DNA of 64,000 nt. Origin: Stenotrophomonas lactitubi (GTDB lineage: Bacteria > Pseudomonadota > Gammaproteobacteria > Xanthomonadales > Xanthomonadaceae). The DNA is taken from NCBI RefSeq assembly GCF_002803515.1, contig NZ_PHQX01000001.1, positions 4,030,001 through 4,094,000 on the forward strand, read 5' to 3'. Below, in pieces: positions 20,964 through 30,055 of the stretch. A model generated the notes under the pieces. It worked only from the letters and a program-made list of their open reading frames with translations, ran no database searches and was not told the DNA's origin. Within the stretch, counting starts at the first letter, position 1. The number at the start of each line of letters is the position of its first letter. Both the position numbers and the translations under genes were made by a program.

Positions 20964-22148
20964 TCAGCCGGAAATCGCCAGGCGTTCGTTGTGGTAACGA
21001 CGCACGGCAGCAAACCACAGCACTGCGGCCAGACCCAGGCTTGCGCCGAGGTAGACCGCCCAGATGGTCGGGCTGATCGCCTCGTGGCGGATCACCTTCA
21101 ACAGCATCTGGTTCTGCGACAGGAACGGCACTGCGTACTGCCACAGCTCGCTCTTCACCGGGTAGGCCATCAGCGCGTAGCCGGGCAGCATCGGCAGCAG
21201 CACCAGCCAGGTCATGTGGCTCTGCGCTTCCTTCATGCTCTTGGCCGCGGCCGAGAGGAAGGTCAGCAGCGAGGTGCCGATCAGCAGCATCGGCACCATC
21301 ACCAGCAGCATCTGCAACATCGAGCCGATGTTCATGTTGAGCTGCCGGCCGACATTGCCGGGCGCGATCTGCGCACTGGCCTTGAACGCGATCAACGTCA
21401 GCAGCAACGAGGCGAAACCGACCACGCAGGCGGCGGCGATCTTGCCGCTGACGATGGCGCTGCGCGAACCCGGGGTCGCCAGCAGCGGCTCCAGCGATTG
21501 CCGCTCGCGCTCACCGGCGGTGGCATCCATCACCAGATAGGCGCCACCGATGAACGAGGTCAGCGTCAGCAGCACCGGCAGCAGCATCGACAGCATCATG
21601 CCGCGCTTGGCCTCGGCGCTGGCCATGTCCTGGGTAGCCACCTCCAGCGGCCGCGCCACCTGTGCGTCGACGCCACGTGCCATCAGCCGCAGTGCACCGA
21701 CCTGGCCGTTGTAGGTCGCCAGGGCCGCCTGCAGGCGGGCGCTGGGTACCTCGGCGGCGCGCCGGGTACTGTCACGGATCACTTCCACCAGCGCGGGCTT
21801 GCCGTCGGCCCAGTCCTTGCTGAAATCGGGGCTGATGCGCAGCGCGACGTCGATCTCCTGCGAGCGGATCGCCTCGGCCAGATCCTTGGGCGCCGGCGCG
21901 GTGTTCAGCCCCTGCGCGGCCAGGAAACGCACCAGGTTCGGCGCATTCTCGGCACCGATGGTCGGGATCTGCAGTGGCTGTTCAATCTGGATGCGCACAC
22001 GGCTTTCGGCCAGCTTGCCCATGCCCAGGATCAGCAGCGGGTACAGCAGTGGACCAAACAGCAGGGTCAGCATCAGGGTGCGGCGGTCACGCGAGAGGTC
22101 GCGCAGTTCCTTGCGCATCACCGTCATCATGGTCGACATCATGCTCAT
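20964..22148 (-). CDS. ABC transporter permease, NatB/ABC-2 type
   Basis: 394 residues with one N-terminal helix (about 22-45), a 140-residue extracytoplasmic loop and a block of five helices from about 185 to 385. KELRDLSRDRRTLMLTLLFGPLLYPLL and MDATAGERERQSLEPLLATPGSR are typical of the NatB/ABC-2 export family. Its start overlaps the stop of the ATPase gene (TCAT at 22145-22148 is the ATGA junction), so the two form one exporter. Substrate is not evident; NatAB relatives export sodium or peptides. Confidence 0.9.
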   Translation of the reverse strand: MSMMSTMMTVMRKELRDLSRDRRTLMLTLLFGPLLYPLLILGMGKLAESRVRIQIEQPLQIPTIGAENAPNLVRFLAAQGLNTAPAPKDLAEAIRSQEIDVALRISPDFSKDWADGKPALVEVIRDSTRRAAEVPSARLQAALATYNGQVGALRLMARGVDAQVARPLEVATQDMASAEAKRGMMLSMLLPVLLTLTSFIGGAYLVMDATAGERERQSLEPLLATPGSRSAIVSGKIAAACVVGFASLLLTLIAFKASAQIAPGNVGRQLNMNIGSMLQMLLVMVPMLLIGTSLLTFLSAAAKSMKEAQSHMTWLVLLPMLPGYALMAYPVKSELWQYAVPFLSQNQMLLKVIRHEAISPTIWAVYLGASLGLAAVLWFAAVRRYHNERLAISG

Positions 22149-22891
22149 GCGTGCAGGCCCTCTTCGCTGCCGATCAGTTTCACGAACGCATCTTCCAGGT
22201 TGGGTTCGCCGGACTGCGCACGCAGTTCATCGGCGCTGCCGGCGGCCATCACCGTGCCCTTGGCGATGATCACGATGTGGTCACACAGCGCACCGACCTC
22301 CTGCATGATGTGGCTGGACAGGATCACGCAGCGCCCTTCCTCGCGCAGGCCCAGCAGGAAGCGGCGAAGTGCGCGGGTGGTCATCACGTCCAGGCCGTTG
22401 GTGGGTTCGTCGAGGATCACGTTGCGCGGGTCGTGCACCAGCGCGCGGGCAATAGCGGTCTTGGTTCGCTGGCCCTGCGAGAAGCCATCGGTCTGCCGAT
22501 CTAGGATGTCAGCCATGTCCAGCGCATGCGACAGCACTTCGATGCGTTCGCGGATGCGCGACGCGGACAGGCCATGCAGCTCGCCGAAATAGGCGATGTT
22601 TTCACGCGCGGTCAGCCGCTTGTAGACGCCACGCGCGTCGGGCAGTACGCCGAGATGGCGACGTACTTCCACCGGATTGCGGGCGGCATCGATGCCATCG
22701 ACGGTGATGCTGCCTTCATCCGGCGTCATCAGCGTGTACAGCATGCGCATGGTGGTGGTCTTGCCGGCGCCGTTCGGACCGAGCAGGCCGGTGATGCGCC
22801 CATCCTCGGCGCGGAAGCCGACATCGGCCACGGCCTGGATACGGCCGGTGCGGGTATTGAAGGCCTTGTGCAGGTTGTCGGCGACGATCAT
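22145..22891 (-). CDS. ABC transporter ATP-binding protein, NatA type
   Basis: 248 residues starting at 22891, chosen because it makes an ATGA overlap with the upstream gene; an ATG at 22900 would add three residues. Walker A GLLGPNGAGKTTTMRML, signature DGFSQGQRTKTAIARAL (an unusual FSQGQ form of LSGGQ as in NatA), Walker B RNVILDEPTNGLDVMT and the switch His in ILSSHIMQEV are present. Energises the permease encoded next. Confidence 0.93.
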   Translation of the reverse strand: MIVADNLHKAFNTRTGRIQAVADVGFRAEDGRITGLLGPNGAGKTTTMRMLYTLMTPDEGSITVDGIDAARNPVEVRRHLGVLPDARGVYKRLTARENIAYFGELHGLSASRIRERIEVLSHALDMADILDRQTDGFSQGQRTKTAIARALVHDPRNVILDEPTNGLDVMTTRALRRFLLGLREEGRCVILSSHIMQEVGALCDHIVIIAKGTVMAAGSADELRAQSGEPNLEDAFVKLIGSEEGLHA

Positions 22892-24414
22892 GGGGCCCAT
22901 CCGTTGAACGAGGTGAACGCCGGCACGTAGCTCAGCGTGTCCAGGCAGCTGGCATCCAGCGCCTTGGCATCGGTGGTGTCGATGAACTGGCCGAGCAGGC
23001 GCGGCATGCAACCGGCGGCCAGGGTGCCGTGGCCTTGCCCGCGGGCAACCAGCGCACGTCCCTTCGGCAGCCCCTTGAGCACCTGTTCGGCGTAACGCGG
23101 CGGCGTCACCGGGTCCAGCTCGCCGGACAGCAGCAGCACCGGCAGATCACTGCGCAGTGGCGCTGCTGCTGCCGCCGGTGCCGGCTGGTGCGGCCACACC
23201 GGGCAGGCGGCAAAGAACGCACGCGCCGCTTCCGGTCCGAACAACGCATCTCCGCTTTCCGCCGGCGCCTGGTAGCGCGGTGCATCTTCGCTGCAGATCA
23301 CCGACCACTGCATCCCGCGGTTGATCTGGAAATCCATGCTGCGGGTCGCACCGCGTACCAGCGAGGCCAGTGGCGCGTAACGCCCCTGCGCGGCCTCGTC
23401 CAGCACCAGTGGCAGCAGCGAGGAATACTGCGGCACGTAGGAGAAAGCGAACGCAAGGCCGACCACGCTGTCCGGGGTCAACACATCCTTGCGCGGCGCA
23501 TTCGTGCCCGGATCGCGGTACTCGACGGTAACCGGCGTGCGGCGCAGGGTGTCCGCAACGCTGCGCAGCTGTGCGCGGGTATCGACCGGGAAGCGCTTGC
23601 TGCAGGCAACATCCTTGCGGCACTGCGCCGACTGCAGGGTGATGGCGTTGTCGAAGGTATTGGCGAATTCGCCCCCGACCACCAGATCGTTCGGCACCAC
23701 GCCGTCGATGACGATGCTGCGGGTGTGCTGCGGATAGGCCGCAGCGTAGCGCTGGGCAACGCGGGTGCCGTACGAGCCGCCAACCAGGTTGAGCGTATCG
23801 GCGCCGAGCGCCTGGCGTACCGCGTCCAGATCGGCGATGGCCTCGGCGGTGGTATAGAAGCGCGGGTCGGCACGGCCCTTCAGCGACGCGGCGCAGCGCT
23901 CCGCGTACTCGCGCAGCAGCGCCTCGCTGGGCGCAGCGTCTTCATCCATCGGCAGCTCCTTGCCATCCGCGCCCAGGCAGCTGAGCGGGTTGGAGCCACC
24001 GGTGCCACGCTGGTCGATCAGGAAGATGTCGCGCTGCTTGCGCACCTGGCGCAGTGCCGTATCGACGATGACGGCGACCTCGCTGGCCGCCTGGCCAGGG
24101 CCACCGGCCAGGAAGAACACCGGGTCCGGCAGGCCGGAACCGCTGTTGCCCGACTCCAGCCAGGCCACGCGCAGGTCGATCCTGCGGCCATCCGGACGGG
24201 ACCGGTCTTCCGGCACCTGGAAGGTGGCGCACTGCGCCTCGACGTTGGCGCTGGCGCCTTCGGTGGCCAGCGTGCAGGGGCGGAAATCGATCTGGCCGTA
24301 GCGGCGGCTGAGCGAATCGCCTGCGCCGTCGGACCCTGCCTGCGGCGGTGCGCTGCAGCCGGCAATCAGCATGCTGGCCAGCAACCCGGCCCGCGCGAAA
24401 TGGTGTCGTTGCAT
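22888..24414 (-). CDS. alpha/beta-hydrolase lipoprotein, S33 / TAP-like peptidase
   Basis: 508 residues with a lipobox (LLASMLIAGCSAPPQ). The nucleophile elbow LVGGSYGTRVAQRYA is near residue 214, the oxyanion block FFLAGGPGQ near 100, and DQRGTGGSNPL follows. A C-terminal cap-like TAP region has SGELDPVTPP (acid) and GQGHGTL (base). Family enzymes cut small substrates from peptides, such as tripeptidyl or prolyl aminopeptidases of Streptomyces. The stop overlaps the NatA-like start, so hydrolase and exporter are one operon; an exporter of a peptide and a peptidase processing it is one reading. Confidence 0.85.
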   Translation of the reverse strand: MQRHHFARAGLLASMLIAGCSAPPQAGSDGAGDSLSRRYGQIDFRPCTLATEGASANVEAQCATFQVPEDRSRPDGRRIDLRVAWLESGNSGSGLPDPVFFLAGGPGQAASEVAVIVDTALRQVRKQRDIFLIDQRGTGGSNPLSCLGADGKELPMDEDAAPSEALLREYAERCAASLKGRADPRFYTTAEAIADLDAVRQALGADTLNLVGGSYGTRVAQRYAAAYPQHTRSIVIDGVVPNDLVVGGEFANTFDNAITLQSAQCRKDVACSKRFPVDTRAQLRSVADTLRRTPVTVEYRDPGTNAPRKDVLTPDSVVGLAFAFSYVPQYSSLLPLVLDEAAQGRYAPLASLVRGATRSMDFQINRGMQWSVICSEDAPRYQAPAESGDALFGPEAARAFFAACPVWPHQPAPAAAAAPLRSDLPVLLLSGELDPVTPPRYAEQVLKGLPKGRALVARGQGHGTLAAGCMPRLLGQFIDTTDAKALDASCLDTLSYVPAFTSFNGWAP

Positions 24415-24466
24415 CGTGCGTGATTCCCCTGGGAATGTTCCTGTCCACCACGACGGTGTGCCGCGG

Positions 24467-24491
24467 CAGATGTGACCAAACAGATGTGACC
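24467..24491. promoter_or_regulatory. direct repeat upstream of the hydrolase/ABC operon
   Basis: CAGATGTGACC occurs at 24467-24477 and 24481-24491, spaced 14 bases start to start, 53-77 bases upstream of the hydrolase ATG. A tandem 11-base motif at that distance fits a regulator site, for example a response regulator binding as a dimer. Which regulator binds is unknown. Confidence 0.4.
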
Positions 24492-24533
24492 CAACTTACA
24501 CGCGCCGGGCGCTGGCGGCGACAGGCGGATGTC

Positions 24534-25697
24534 CTAGGCCGGCGTCGGCACCGCCACCAGGCGGTTGCGGCCCTCGGCCTTGGCCCGGTACAGGGCCGTG
24601 TCGGCCAGCGCGATCAAGCCGGAAAGATCGGTCCGGCCATCGTCCAGCACCAGCCCGATGCTGGCGGTCACCGCCACCGGACCGGCATCGAGCAGGGCCG
24701 GACGCTGCTGCAGCCCCTGGCGGATCGCGTCGGCCAGCGCTGTCGCCTCGTTGCCGCTGCTGCCAGGCAGCAGCAACAGGAACTCCTCGCCCCCATAGCG
24801 GCTGAGCAGATGCACGCGGCCGATCGCGCAGCGCTGCAGCACCCCGGTGAAGTGCTGCAGCACGTGGTCACCCGCCAGATGACCCCAGCGATCGTTGACC
24901 TGCTTGAAATGATCCACATCCAGCAACAGCAGCGCCAACGGCGTACCGTGCCGGCGCGCCTGTTCCAGCTGCAGCTGCCCATCCGCGAGCACCGCGCTGC
25001 GATTGAGCAGGCCGGTAAGACCATCGATCCGCGCAGCCCGACGCAGTTCCACCAGCATGCGTTCGACCAGCAGCAGCACCAGAGCGAAGCAACGGGCCAA
25101 CTCCAGCATTACCCCGGCCAGGTAGGTCACGAACATCGGCGTGCCGGTGCGCATGATGTCCTCGCCGGCGCCGGCCGCCACGGGCAGGAACAGGCGCACC
25201 ACGTACAGCAGGCCCTCGGCGAGGAATACCGCAGCGGCCAGCCTGCAGCTGGTGCGCTGCTGTGGCGGGGCGTGGCGCAGCAGCAGCCAGGCGATCCAGC
25301 CGTCGATGATCGCAGCGAACACACTGAATACATGCAGGCGCACGACCAGGTTCGGCCACGGCACCAGGAACAGAAAGATGCCGGCCATGAACGCGGCCAC
25401 CAGCAACAGCGGTCCCCATACCGGCAGGGGTTGGTCCAGATGCAGGGCCATGCCACGCAGCAGCAGCACCGCGCAGGCAGCCATCGCTGCGTTGCCGGCC
25501 AGAATCGCCGGCACCTGCGGCAGGTAGGGGCGCAGCGCCAGCAGGGTCACGCCCAGGGTCAGGGCCCACAGGCTGAGCGTCCACAGCCGCAGCACCGGTT
25601 GCCCGCGCAGCACCACCAGCAGCAACGAGAACCCCAGCGCGATGCCCACGCAGAGCAGGAAGCCAAGCACGGCGACGGTGGGGAAATCCAGGGACAT
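24534..25697 (-). CDS. membrane GGDEF diguanylate cyclase
   Basis: Makes cyclic di-GMP. 387 residues from the ATG at 25697; the open frame continues upstream without a plausible domain. About six helices (residues 5-200) form the membrane sensor region, followed by a GGDEF domain: RIDGLTGLLNRSAV, LLLDVDHFKQVNDRWGHLAGD and the active loop SRYGGEEFLLLLPG (GGEEF), ending ALYRAKAEGRNRL. The inhibitory-site RxxD five residues before the loop is not seen (GRVHLLSRYGGEEF). The input signal is unknown. Confidence 0.9.
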   Translation of the reverse strand: MSLDFPTVAVLGFLLCVGIALGFSLLLVVLRGQPVLRLWTLSLWALTLGVTLLALRPYLPQVPAILAGNAAMAACAVLLLRGMALHLDQPLPVWGPLLLVAAFMAGIFLFLVPWPNLVVRLHVFSVFAAIIDGWIAWLLLRHAPPQQRTSCRLAAAVFLAEGLLYVVRLFLPVAAGAGEDIMRTGTPMFVTYLAGVMLELARCFALVLLLVERMLVELRRAARIDGLTGLLNRSAVLADGQLQLEQARRHGTPLALLLLDVDHFKQVNDRWGHLAGDHVLQHFTGVLQRCAIGRVHLLSRYGGEEFLLLLPGSSGNEATALADAIRQGLQQRPALLDAGPVAVTASIGLVLDDGRTDLSGLIALADTALYRAKAEGRNRLVAVPTPA

Positions 25698-25862
25698 GCG
25701 GCGCTGCAGGAAGGGCGGCGCGCGCATCTTAGCGCCTTGTGGCGGCCGCACGGACCGTCGCACTTGGGCAGGGGCAGGCGAGCCATCGAATCCGGTGGCG
25801 GAAAATGGCGAGCACGCAGCCCGTGTCGCCGACAGAATGCGCGGAAAACCGGGAGACACTCC

Positions 25863-26348
25863 ATGCATTCGTGGCAACTCAGTGGCATCGACCACCAGCC
25901 GTTCGAAGCACTTTTCGAATCCAGCGACGATGCGTTGGCTGCACAGGGAATCGTGCGGCGACGCGCCGGCGACAGCGGCGGCTACCCCTGCAGGGTCAGC
26001 CTGACCGACGCGCCGGCGGGTGCGGAACTGCTTCTGCTGCCATACACACACCTGGCCTCGCAGTCGCCCTACCGCGCCTCGGGCCCGATCTTCGTGCAGC
26101 GTGGTGCCACCCGCTGCATGCTGCCGGCAGGCGTGGTACCTGCCTACGTGCACCGTCGGCTGATGTCAGTGCGTGCCTATGACAGCGCGGACTTCATGCT
26201 GAGCGGCTTGGTATGCCAGGGCAACGAGGTTGCTGCGCACCTGGACCGGTTGTTCGCCGATGCGACGGTGGCCTTCGTGCAACTGCACAACGCAGGGCAT
26301 GGATGCTTTTCGTGCCAGGTGGATCGAGCCGGCAATCAACGGTCGTGA
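25863..26348 (+). CDS. DUF1203 family protein
   Basis: 161 residues from the ATG at 25863. The conserved pattern PCRVSLTDAPAGAELLLLPYTH, then SPYRASGPIFVQRGAT, marks the DUF1203 family, of unknown function. YVHRRLMSVRAYDSADFML and a C-terminal LHNAGHGCFSC complete the expected fold. Soluble and probably cytoplasmic. Divergent from the GGDEF gene with a 165-base shared upstream region. Confidence 0.85.
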   Translation: MHSWQLSGIDHQPFEALFESSDDALAAQGIVRRRAGDSGGYPCRVSLTDAPAGAELLLLPYTHLASQSPYRASGPIFVQRGATRCMLPAGVVPAYVHRRLMSVRAYDSADFMLSGLVCQGNEVAAHLDRLFADATVAFVQLHNAGHGCFSCQVDRAGNQRS

Positions 26349-26415
26349 CGGTGCGCGCGAACGTGATCGTTGCCGCGATGCAGGCGTGACCGCCAACGCA
26401 TTCGTTCAGTGTGGC

Positions 26416-26440
26416 GTGAAGCCTGCGGGAAGGGCTTCAC
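26416..26440 (+). other. stem-loop in the 236-base gap before the first LPMO gene
   Basis: GTGAAGCC and GGCTTCAC pair around a 9-base loop, 68 bases after the DUF1203 gene. It may end that transcript. I saw no clear promoter in the rest of the gap (26349-26584). Confidence 0.35.
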
Positions 26441-26584
26441 ACGCGCAGTCACGGATCGGCATCGACGAGGTTTCGCGCTGTGCATTGCCGCTCGATACTC
26501 GCGGCGGTACCGCTCATCGTCCGTCGCGCGGCACAGCGCGGGTACAGCGGTCACCGCTCTCTTCGACGACCACAAGGATGCGCC

Positions 26585-27754
26585 ATGTCTCTGCGATACA
26601 CCCCATTGCTGTTGGCTACCGTCTTCGTTGGCGCCGGTGTTGGCGTTGCCGGCAACGCGGCCGCACACGGCACGATGATCACCCCGGTCAGCCGCGTCTA
26701 TGCCTGTTTCCAGGGCAACCCGGAAAATCCCACCAACCCGGCCTGCGCGGCCGCCAAGGCAGTGGCCGGCTCACAGGCGTTCTACGACTGGAACGGCATC
26801 AACCAGGCCAACGCCAACGGCAACCACCAGGCCGTGGTGCCCGACGGCAAGCTGTGCAGCGGCAGCAACCCGACTTTCCGCGGCCTGGACCTGGATCGCA
26901 GTGACTGGCAGACCACGCCGATCCAGCCCGATGCGAACGGCAGGTTCACCTTCGTGTTCAAGGCCACCGCCCCGCATGCCACGCGTGACTGGAAGTTCTT
27001 CGTCACACGCGCCGGCTGGCAGCCGGGCAGCCCGCTGCGCTGGGCCGACCTGCAGGAATTCTGCTCGCTGGGCAATACGCCGCTGTCGGCCGATGGCACC
27101 TACAAGCTGCAATGCACGCTGCCGCAGCGCAGCGGCCAGCATGTGATCTACAACACCTGGCAGCGCTCGGATTCGACCGAAGCGTTCTACACCTGCATGG
27201 ATGTGCGCTTTGAAGGCGGCGGCGGTACCACGCCGGTACCGCAGTGGCAGGATGCCGGGCCGGTCACCGCGCGTACCGAACTGCCGGTCGGCACCACCCT
27301 GGCGCTGCGTGTGTTCAATGCCAACGGCAACGATGTGGAACGTGTGGAAGCCACGCTCGCCGCAGGCCAGACCGCGCCAGCGCAGTGGCCGCTGGCGCTG
27401 GCCCGCAAGGTCAATGCCAGTGCCCAGCATGCGCGCGTGGGGGTGCTCAGCAACGGCGCGATCACGCCGATCGCCTCGGCCACCGACAACCGCGTGTACC
27501 TGAAGGACGGCAACCGCTTCCAGCTGGACACGAAGGTGCCGGACCCGGGCACGCCGTCGCCCGGCGGTGACTTCGACCATGTGTATCCGGCCGGCATCGG
27601 CAGCTACGTACCCGGGCAGACCGTGGTGAAGGGCAGCGACGGCAAGCTGTACGCCTGCCGCCCGTTCCCGGAAGGCGCGTGGTGCAACGTCAATGCCGAG
27701 GCGTACCGGCCGGGCGTGGGCTCGGCGTGGCGCGATGCCTGGGTGCCGTACTGA
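26585..27754 (+). CDS. lytic polysaccharide monooxygenase (AA10), chitin-active type, copy 1
   Basis: Secreted copper enzyme that oxidatively cleaves chitin or cellulose. 389 residues; start at 26585 chosen because a signal peptide follows and cleaves before His28 (AAA-HGTMITP), the N-terminal ligand of the histidine brace; the second His is in APHATRDWKF. Layout: AA10 (28-210), a GbpA domain-2-like module (about 225-325, VGTTLALRVFNANGNDVERV) and a C-terminal chitin-binding module (about 333-389, GSYVPGQTVV, LYACRPFPEGAW). Same architecture as Vibrio GbpA minus one domain. A paralogue follows in tandem. Confidence 0.93.
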   Translation: MSLRYTPLLLATVFVGAGVGVAGNAAAHGTMITPVSRVYACFQGNPENPTNPACAAAKAVAGSQAFYDWNGINQANANGNHQAVVPDGKLCSGSNPTFRGLDLDRSDWQTTPIQPDANGRFTFVFKATAPHATRDWKFFVTRAGWQPGSPLRWADLQEFCSLGNTPLSADGTYKLQCTLPQRSGQHVIYNTWQRSDSTEAFYTCMDVRFEGGGGTTPVPQWQDAGPVTARTELPVGTTLALRVFNANGNDVERVEATLAAGQTAPAQWPLALARKVNASAQHARVGVLSNGAITPIASATDNRVYLKDGNRFQLDTKVPDPGTPSPGGDFDHVYPAGIGSYVPGQTVVKGSDGKLYACRPFPEGAWCNVNAEAYRPGVGSAWRDAWVPY

Positions 27755-27970
27755 GTGAGTGAGAGATGGAGCGGGAGCGGCGCGCACGTGCCGCCCCGCT
27801 TCTGCAATCGGGCAGATGCAGACCCGCGGGTACAACATGAAGTGTTAACCCGTTCGCGCAGGCAATGCACATTGCGTCGCAACCTGCAGCTTTTCGGAAT
27901 CGTTGAATGGATGGCGCTGTGCATCGTGTGGAGACTCGCTGGTCCTTCCACCGTTCACAGGATCCCCACC
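27755..27970 (+). other. 216-base gap between the LPMO genes
   Basis: Holds an imperfect GC hairpin around 27770-27800 (AGCGGGAGCGGC against GTGCCGCCCCGCT) that may end the first transcript, then an AT-richer stretch with no recognised promoter. The two LPMO genes are therefore probably separate transcription units. Confidence 0.35.
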
Positions 27971-29128
27971 ATGCAACCGCTCAATCGACTCGCTCTCGCG
28001 ATGACTGCCATCGCCGGCCTGGGCGTCTCTGCCAGTGCGCTGGCGCACGGCACCATGTCCAAACCCAGCAGCCGGGTCTATGCCTGCTACCAGGGCAATC
28101 CGGAGAACCCGACCAATCCGGCGTGCGCCGCCGCAAAAGCGATCGGCGGTGCACAGCCCTTCTATGACTGGTCCGGCATCAACCAGGCCAATGCCAACGG
28201 CAATCACCAGGCCGTGGTGCCGGACGGACAGTTGTGCAGCGGTGGCAACAGCAAGTACCGCGGCCTGGATCTGGATCGGTCCGACTGGTCGACCACCCCG
28301 ATCCGCGCCGATGGCAACGGCCGCTACACCTTTGAATTTCTTGCGCCCGCCCCGCATGCCACCCGTGACTGGAAGTTCTATGTGACGCGCGAAGGATGGC
28401 AGCCAGGTTCGCCCGTGGGCTGGTCGGATCTGCAGGAGTTCTGCACCTTGGGCAACGTGCCGCTGTCGGAAGGTGGTGTCTACAAGCTGGATTGCCCGTT
28501 GCCCCAGCGCACCGGCCAGCATCTGATCTACAACACCTGGCAGCGCTCGGATTCGGCCGAGGCGTTCTACACCTGCATGGACGTGCGTTTCGAGGGTGGC
28601 GGTGGTGTAACGCCGCCGCCGCAATGGCACGATGCCGGCCCTGTCACCGCGCGCGGAGCCCTGGATGCGGGTACGACCCTCACCCTGCGCGTGTTCAACG
28701 CGAACGGCAATGATCTGGAACGCATCGACACCACGCTGACCACTGGCCAGACGCTGCCAACGCAGTGGCCGCTGACGTTGGCCCGTGCGGTCAATGCAGG
28801 CGCGCGGCATGCCCGCATCGGCCTGCTGGAGAATGGTGTGATCACGCCGATTGCCTCAGCAACGGCGAACCGCGTCTACCTGGCGCAGGGGCATCGGTTC
28901 CAGCTGGATACGAAGGTGCCCGATCCGGTGCAGCCGCCGGGCGACTTCGATTTCATCTATCCGGCCGGCATCGGCAGCTACGTGCCCGGGCAGACCGTGG
29001 TGAAGAGCAGCGACGGCAAGCTCTACGCCTGCCGCCCGTTCCCGGAAGGCGCGTGGTGCAACGTCAATGCCGAGGCGTACCGGCCGGGCGTGGGCTCGGC
29101 CTGGCGCGATGCCTGGGTGCCGTACTGA
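27971..29128 (+). CDS. lytic polysaccharide monooxygenase (AA10), copy 2
   Basis: 385 residues, same three-domain layout as the previous gene. Signal peptide cleaves at ALA-HGTM so that His26 is the mature N-terminus; the second copper His is in APHATRDWKFYVTR. Most of the gene differs clearly from copy 1, but the last 171 bases (the chitin-binding module) are nearly identical (four mismatches). Followed by a strong hairpin, so transcription probably ends here. Confidence 0.93.
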   Translation: MQPLNRLALAMTAIAGLGVSASALAHGTMSKPSSRVYACYQGNPENPTNPACAAAKAIGGAQPFYDWSGINQANANGNHQAVVPDGQLCSGGNSKYRGLDLDRSDWSTTPIRADGNGRYTFEFLAPAPHATRDWKFYVTREGWQPGSPVGWSDLQEFCTLGNVPLSEGGVYKLDCPLPQRTGQHLIYNTWQRSDSAEAFYTCMDVRFEGGGGVTPPPQWHDAGPVTARGALDAGTTLTLRVFNANGNDLERIDTTLTTGQTLPTQWPLTLARAVNAGARHARIGLLENGVITPIASATANRVYLAQGHRFQLDTKVPDPVQPPGDFDFIYPAGIGSYVPGQTVVKSSDGKLYACRPFPEGAWCNVNAEAYRPGVGSAWRDAWVPY

Positions 29129-29138
29129 TCCCGTCGTC

Positions 29139-29161
29139 GGAGGCGGCCATACGCCGCCTCC
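29139..29161 (+). terminator. terminator-like hairpin after the second LPMO gene
   Basis: GGAGGCGGc-cata-cGCCGCCTCC, starting 11 bases after the stop. The 3' side continues GTTGGG rather than a T run, so efficiency is uncertain. Confidence 0.55.
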
Positions 29162-29192
29162 GTTGGGAATGCGCGTCAAGCGTCCATGAGGT

Positions 29193-29215
29193 TGCCGGCC
29201 AGCGGCCGGCACTAC
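29193..29215 (-). repeat. SMAG element, GTGCCGGCC subfamily, reverse
   Basis: TGCCGGCC-agc-GGCCGGCA then CTAC; sits between the convergent LPMO and fpr genes. Same subfamily as 31860 and the pair at 44897-44945. Confidence 0.85.
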
Positions 29216-29221
29216 CTGGGT

Positions 29222-29971
29222 CTATTTGCTGCTGACGTACTTCTCGCGGCGGATCTGCGGATTGCCCAGGCCCGCCGCCTTCAGCGCTTCGGCGCAGGCG
29301 TCGACCATGTCCGGGTTACCGCACAGGTAGGCGATGTCGGTGGCCGGGTCCGGCGTGAATTCCGCCAGCGCCTGCTGCACGTAGCCATGGTGTACATCCG
29401 GGTGCGGCTCGGCCGGCAGTTCACGCGACAGGCACGGCACATACCGGAAGTTCGGGTGCTTTTCGGCGAAGCTGTAGAAGTCTTCGCTGTACAGCAGCTC
29501 GCCCGGGCTGCGTGCACCCTGCAGCAGGACCACCTGCACGCCGCGCTCGGCCATCGCCGTTGCCAGCAACGGCAGCATCGAGCGGTACGGGGTGACGCCG
29601 GTGCCGGTGGCGATCAGCAGGTAGCGGCCGTTGTGGTCGCCCGGGTTCAGGCAGAACCGGCCGTAGGGGCCGGACGCGCTGACCTGGCCGCCGATGTCCA
29701 GCGCCTCGAACAGGGCCGTGGCGGCGCCGCCGGGGACGAAGCTGACCGCGATATCCACCGCCTCGCCCGGGCCCAGCGCGTGGTCGTGGATGGTCGCCAG
29801 CGAATAGCTGCGCTTGGTTTCGGTGCCATCGGCGTAGCTGAAATGGACCTGGATGAACTGGCCGGGCTGGAAATCCAGCGGCTGGCCGTCGTCACGCACG
29901 AACTGGTAATGGCCGATGGAGGGCGCCAGCATGCGGCGGTCGACCAGTTTGATGGGGAATTGGACAGGCAC
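29222..29971 (-). CDS. fpr: ferredoxin--NADP(+) reductase
   Basis: FAD enzyme passing electrons between NADPH and ferredoxin or flavodoxin in the cytoplasm. 249 residues, the usual Fpr length. FAD motif RSYSLATIHD near residue 54, phosphate-binding GGAATALF region, NADP loop LIATGTGVTPYRSMLPLL, and CGNPDMVDACAEAL before the C-terminus, which ends in REKYVSSK, an aromatic-containing tail as in bacterial subclass I reductases. Divergent from yadG across 84 bases. Confidence 0.93.
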   Translation of the reverse strand: MPVQFPIKLVDRRMLAPSIGHYQFVRDDGQPLDFQPGQFIQVHFSYADGTETKRSYSLATIHDHALGPGEAVDIAVSFVPGGAATALFEALDIGGQVSASGPYGRFCLNPGDHNGRYLLIATGTGVTPYRSMLPLLATAMAERGVQVVLLQGARSPGELLYSEDFYSFAEKHPNFRYVPCLSRELPAEPHPDVHHGYVQQALAEFTPDPATDIAYLCGNPDMVDACAEALKAAGLGNPQIRREKYVSSK

Positions 29972-30017
29972 GACTTTTCGGGACAGTGTGTAGCCGGGGC
30001 AAGCCCTCGGGGTCTTC

Positions 30018-30023
30018 TATAAT
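30018..30023 (+). promoter_or_regulatory. possible -10 box for yadGH
   Basis: A perfect TATAAT lies 38 bases upstream of the yadG ATG within TTCTATAATAGACC. No good TTGACA is found at the right distance, so the call is weak. Confidence 0.35.
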
Positions 30024-30055
30024 AGACCTTCCCCGCCCCTCTCCAGCGCCAGCCC

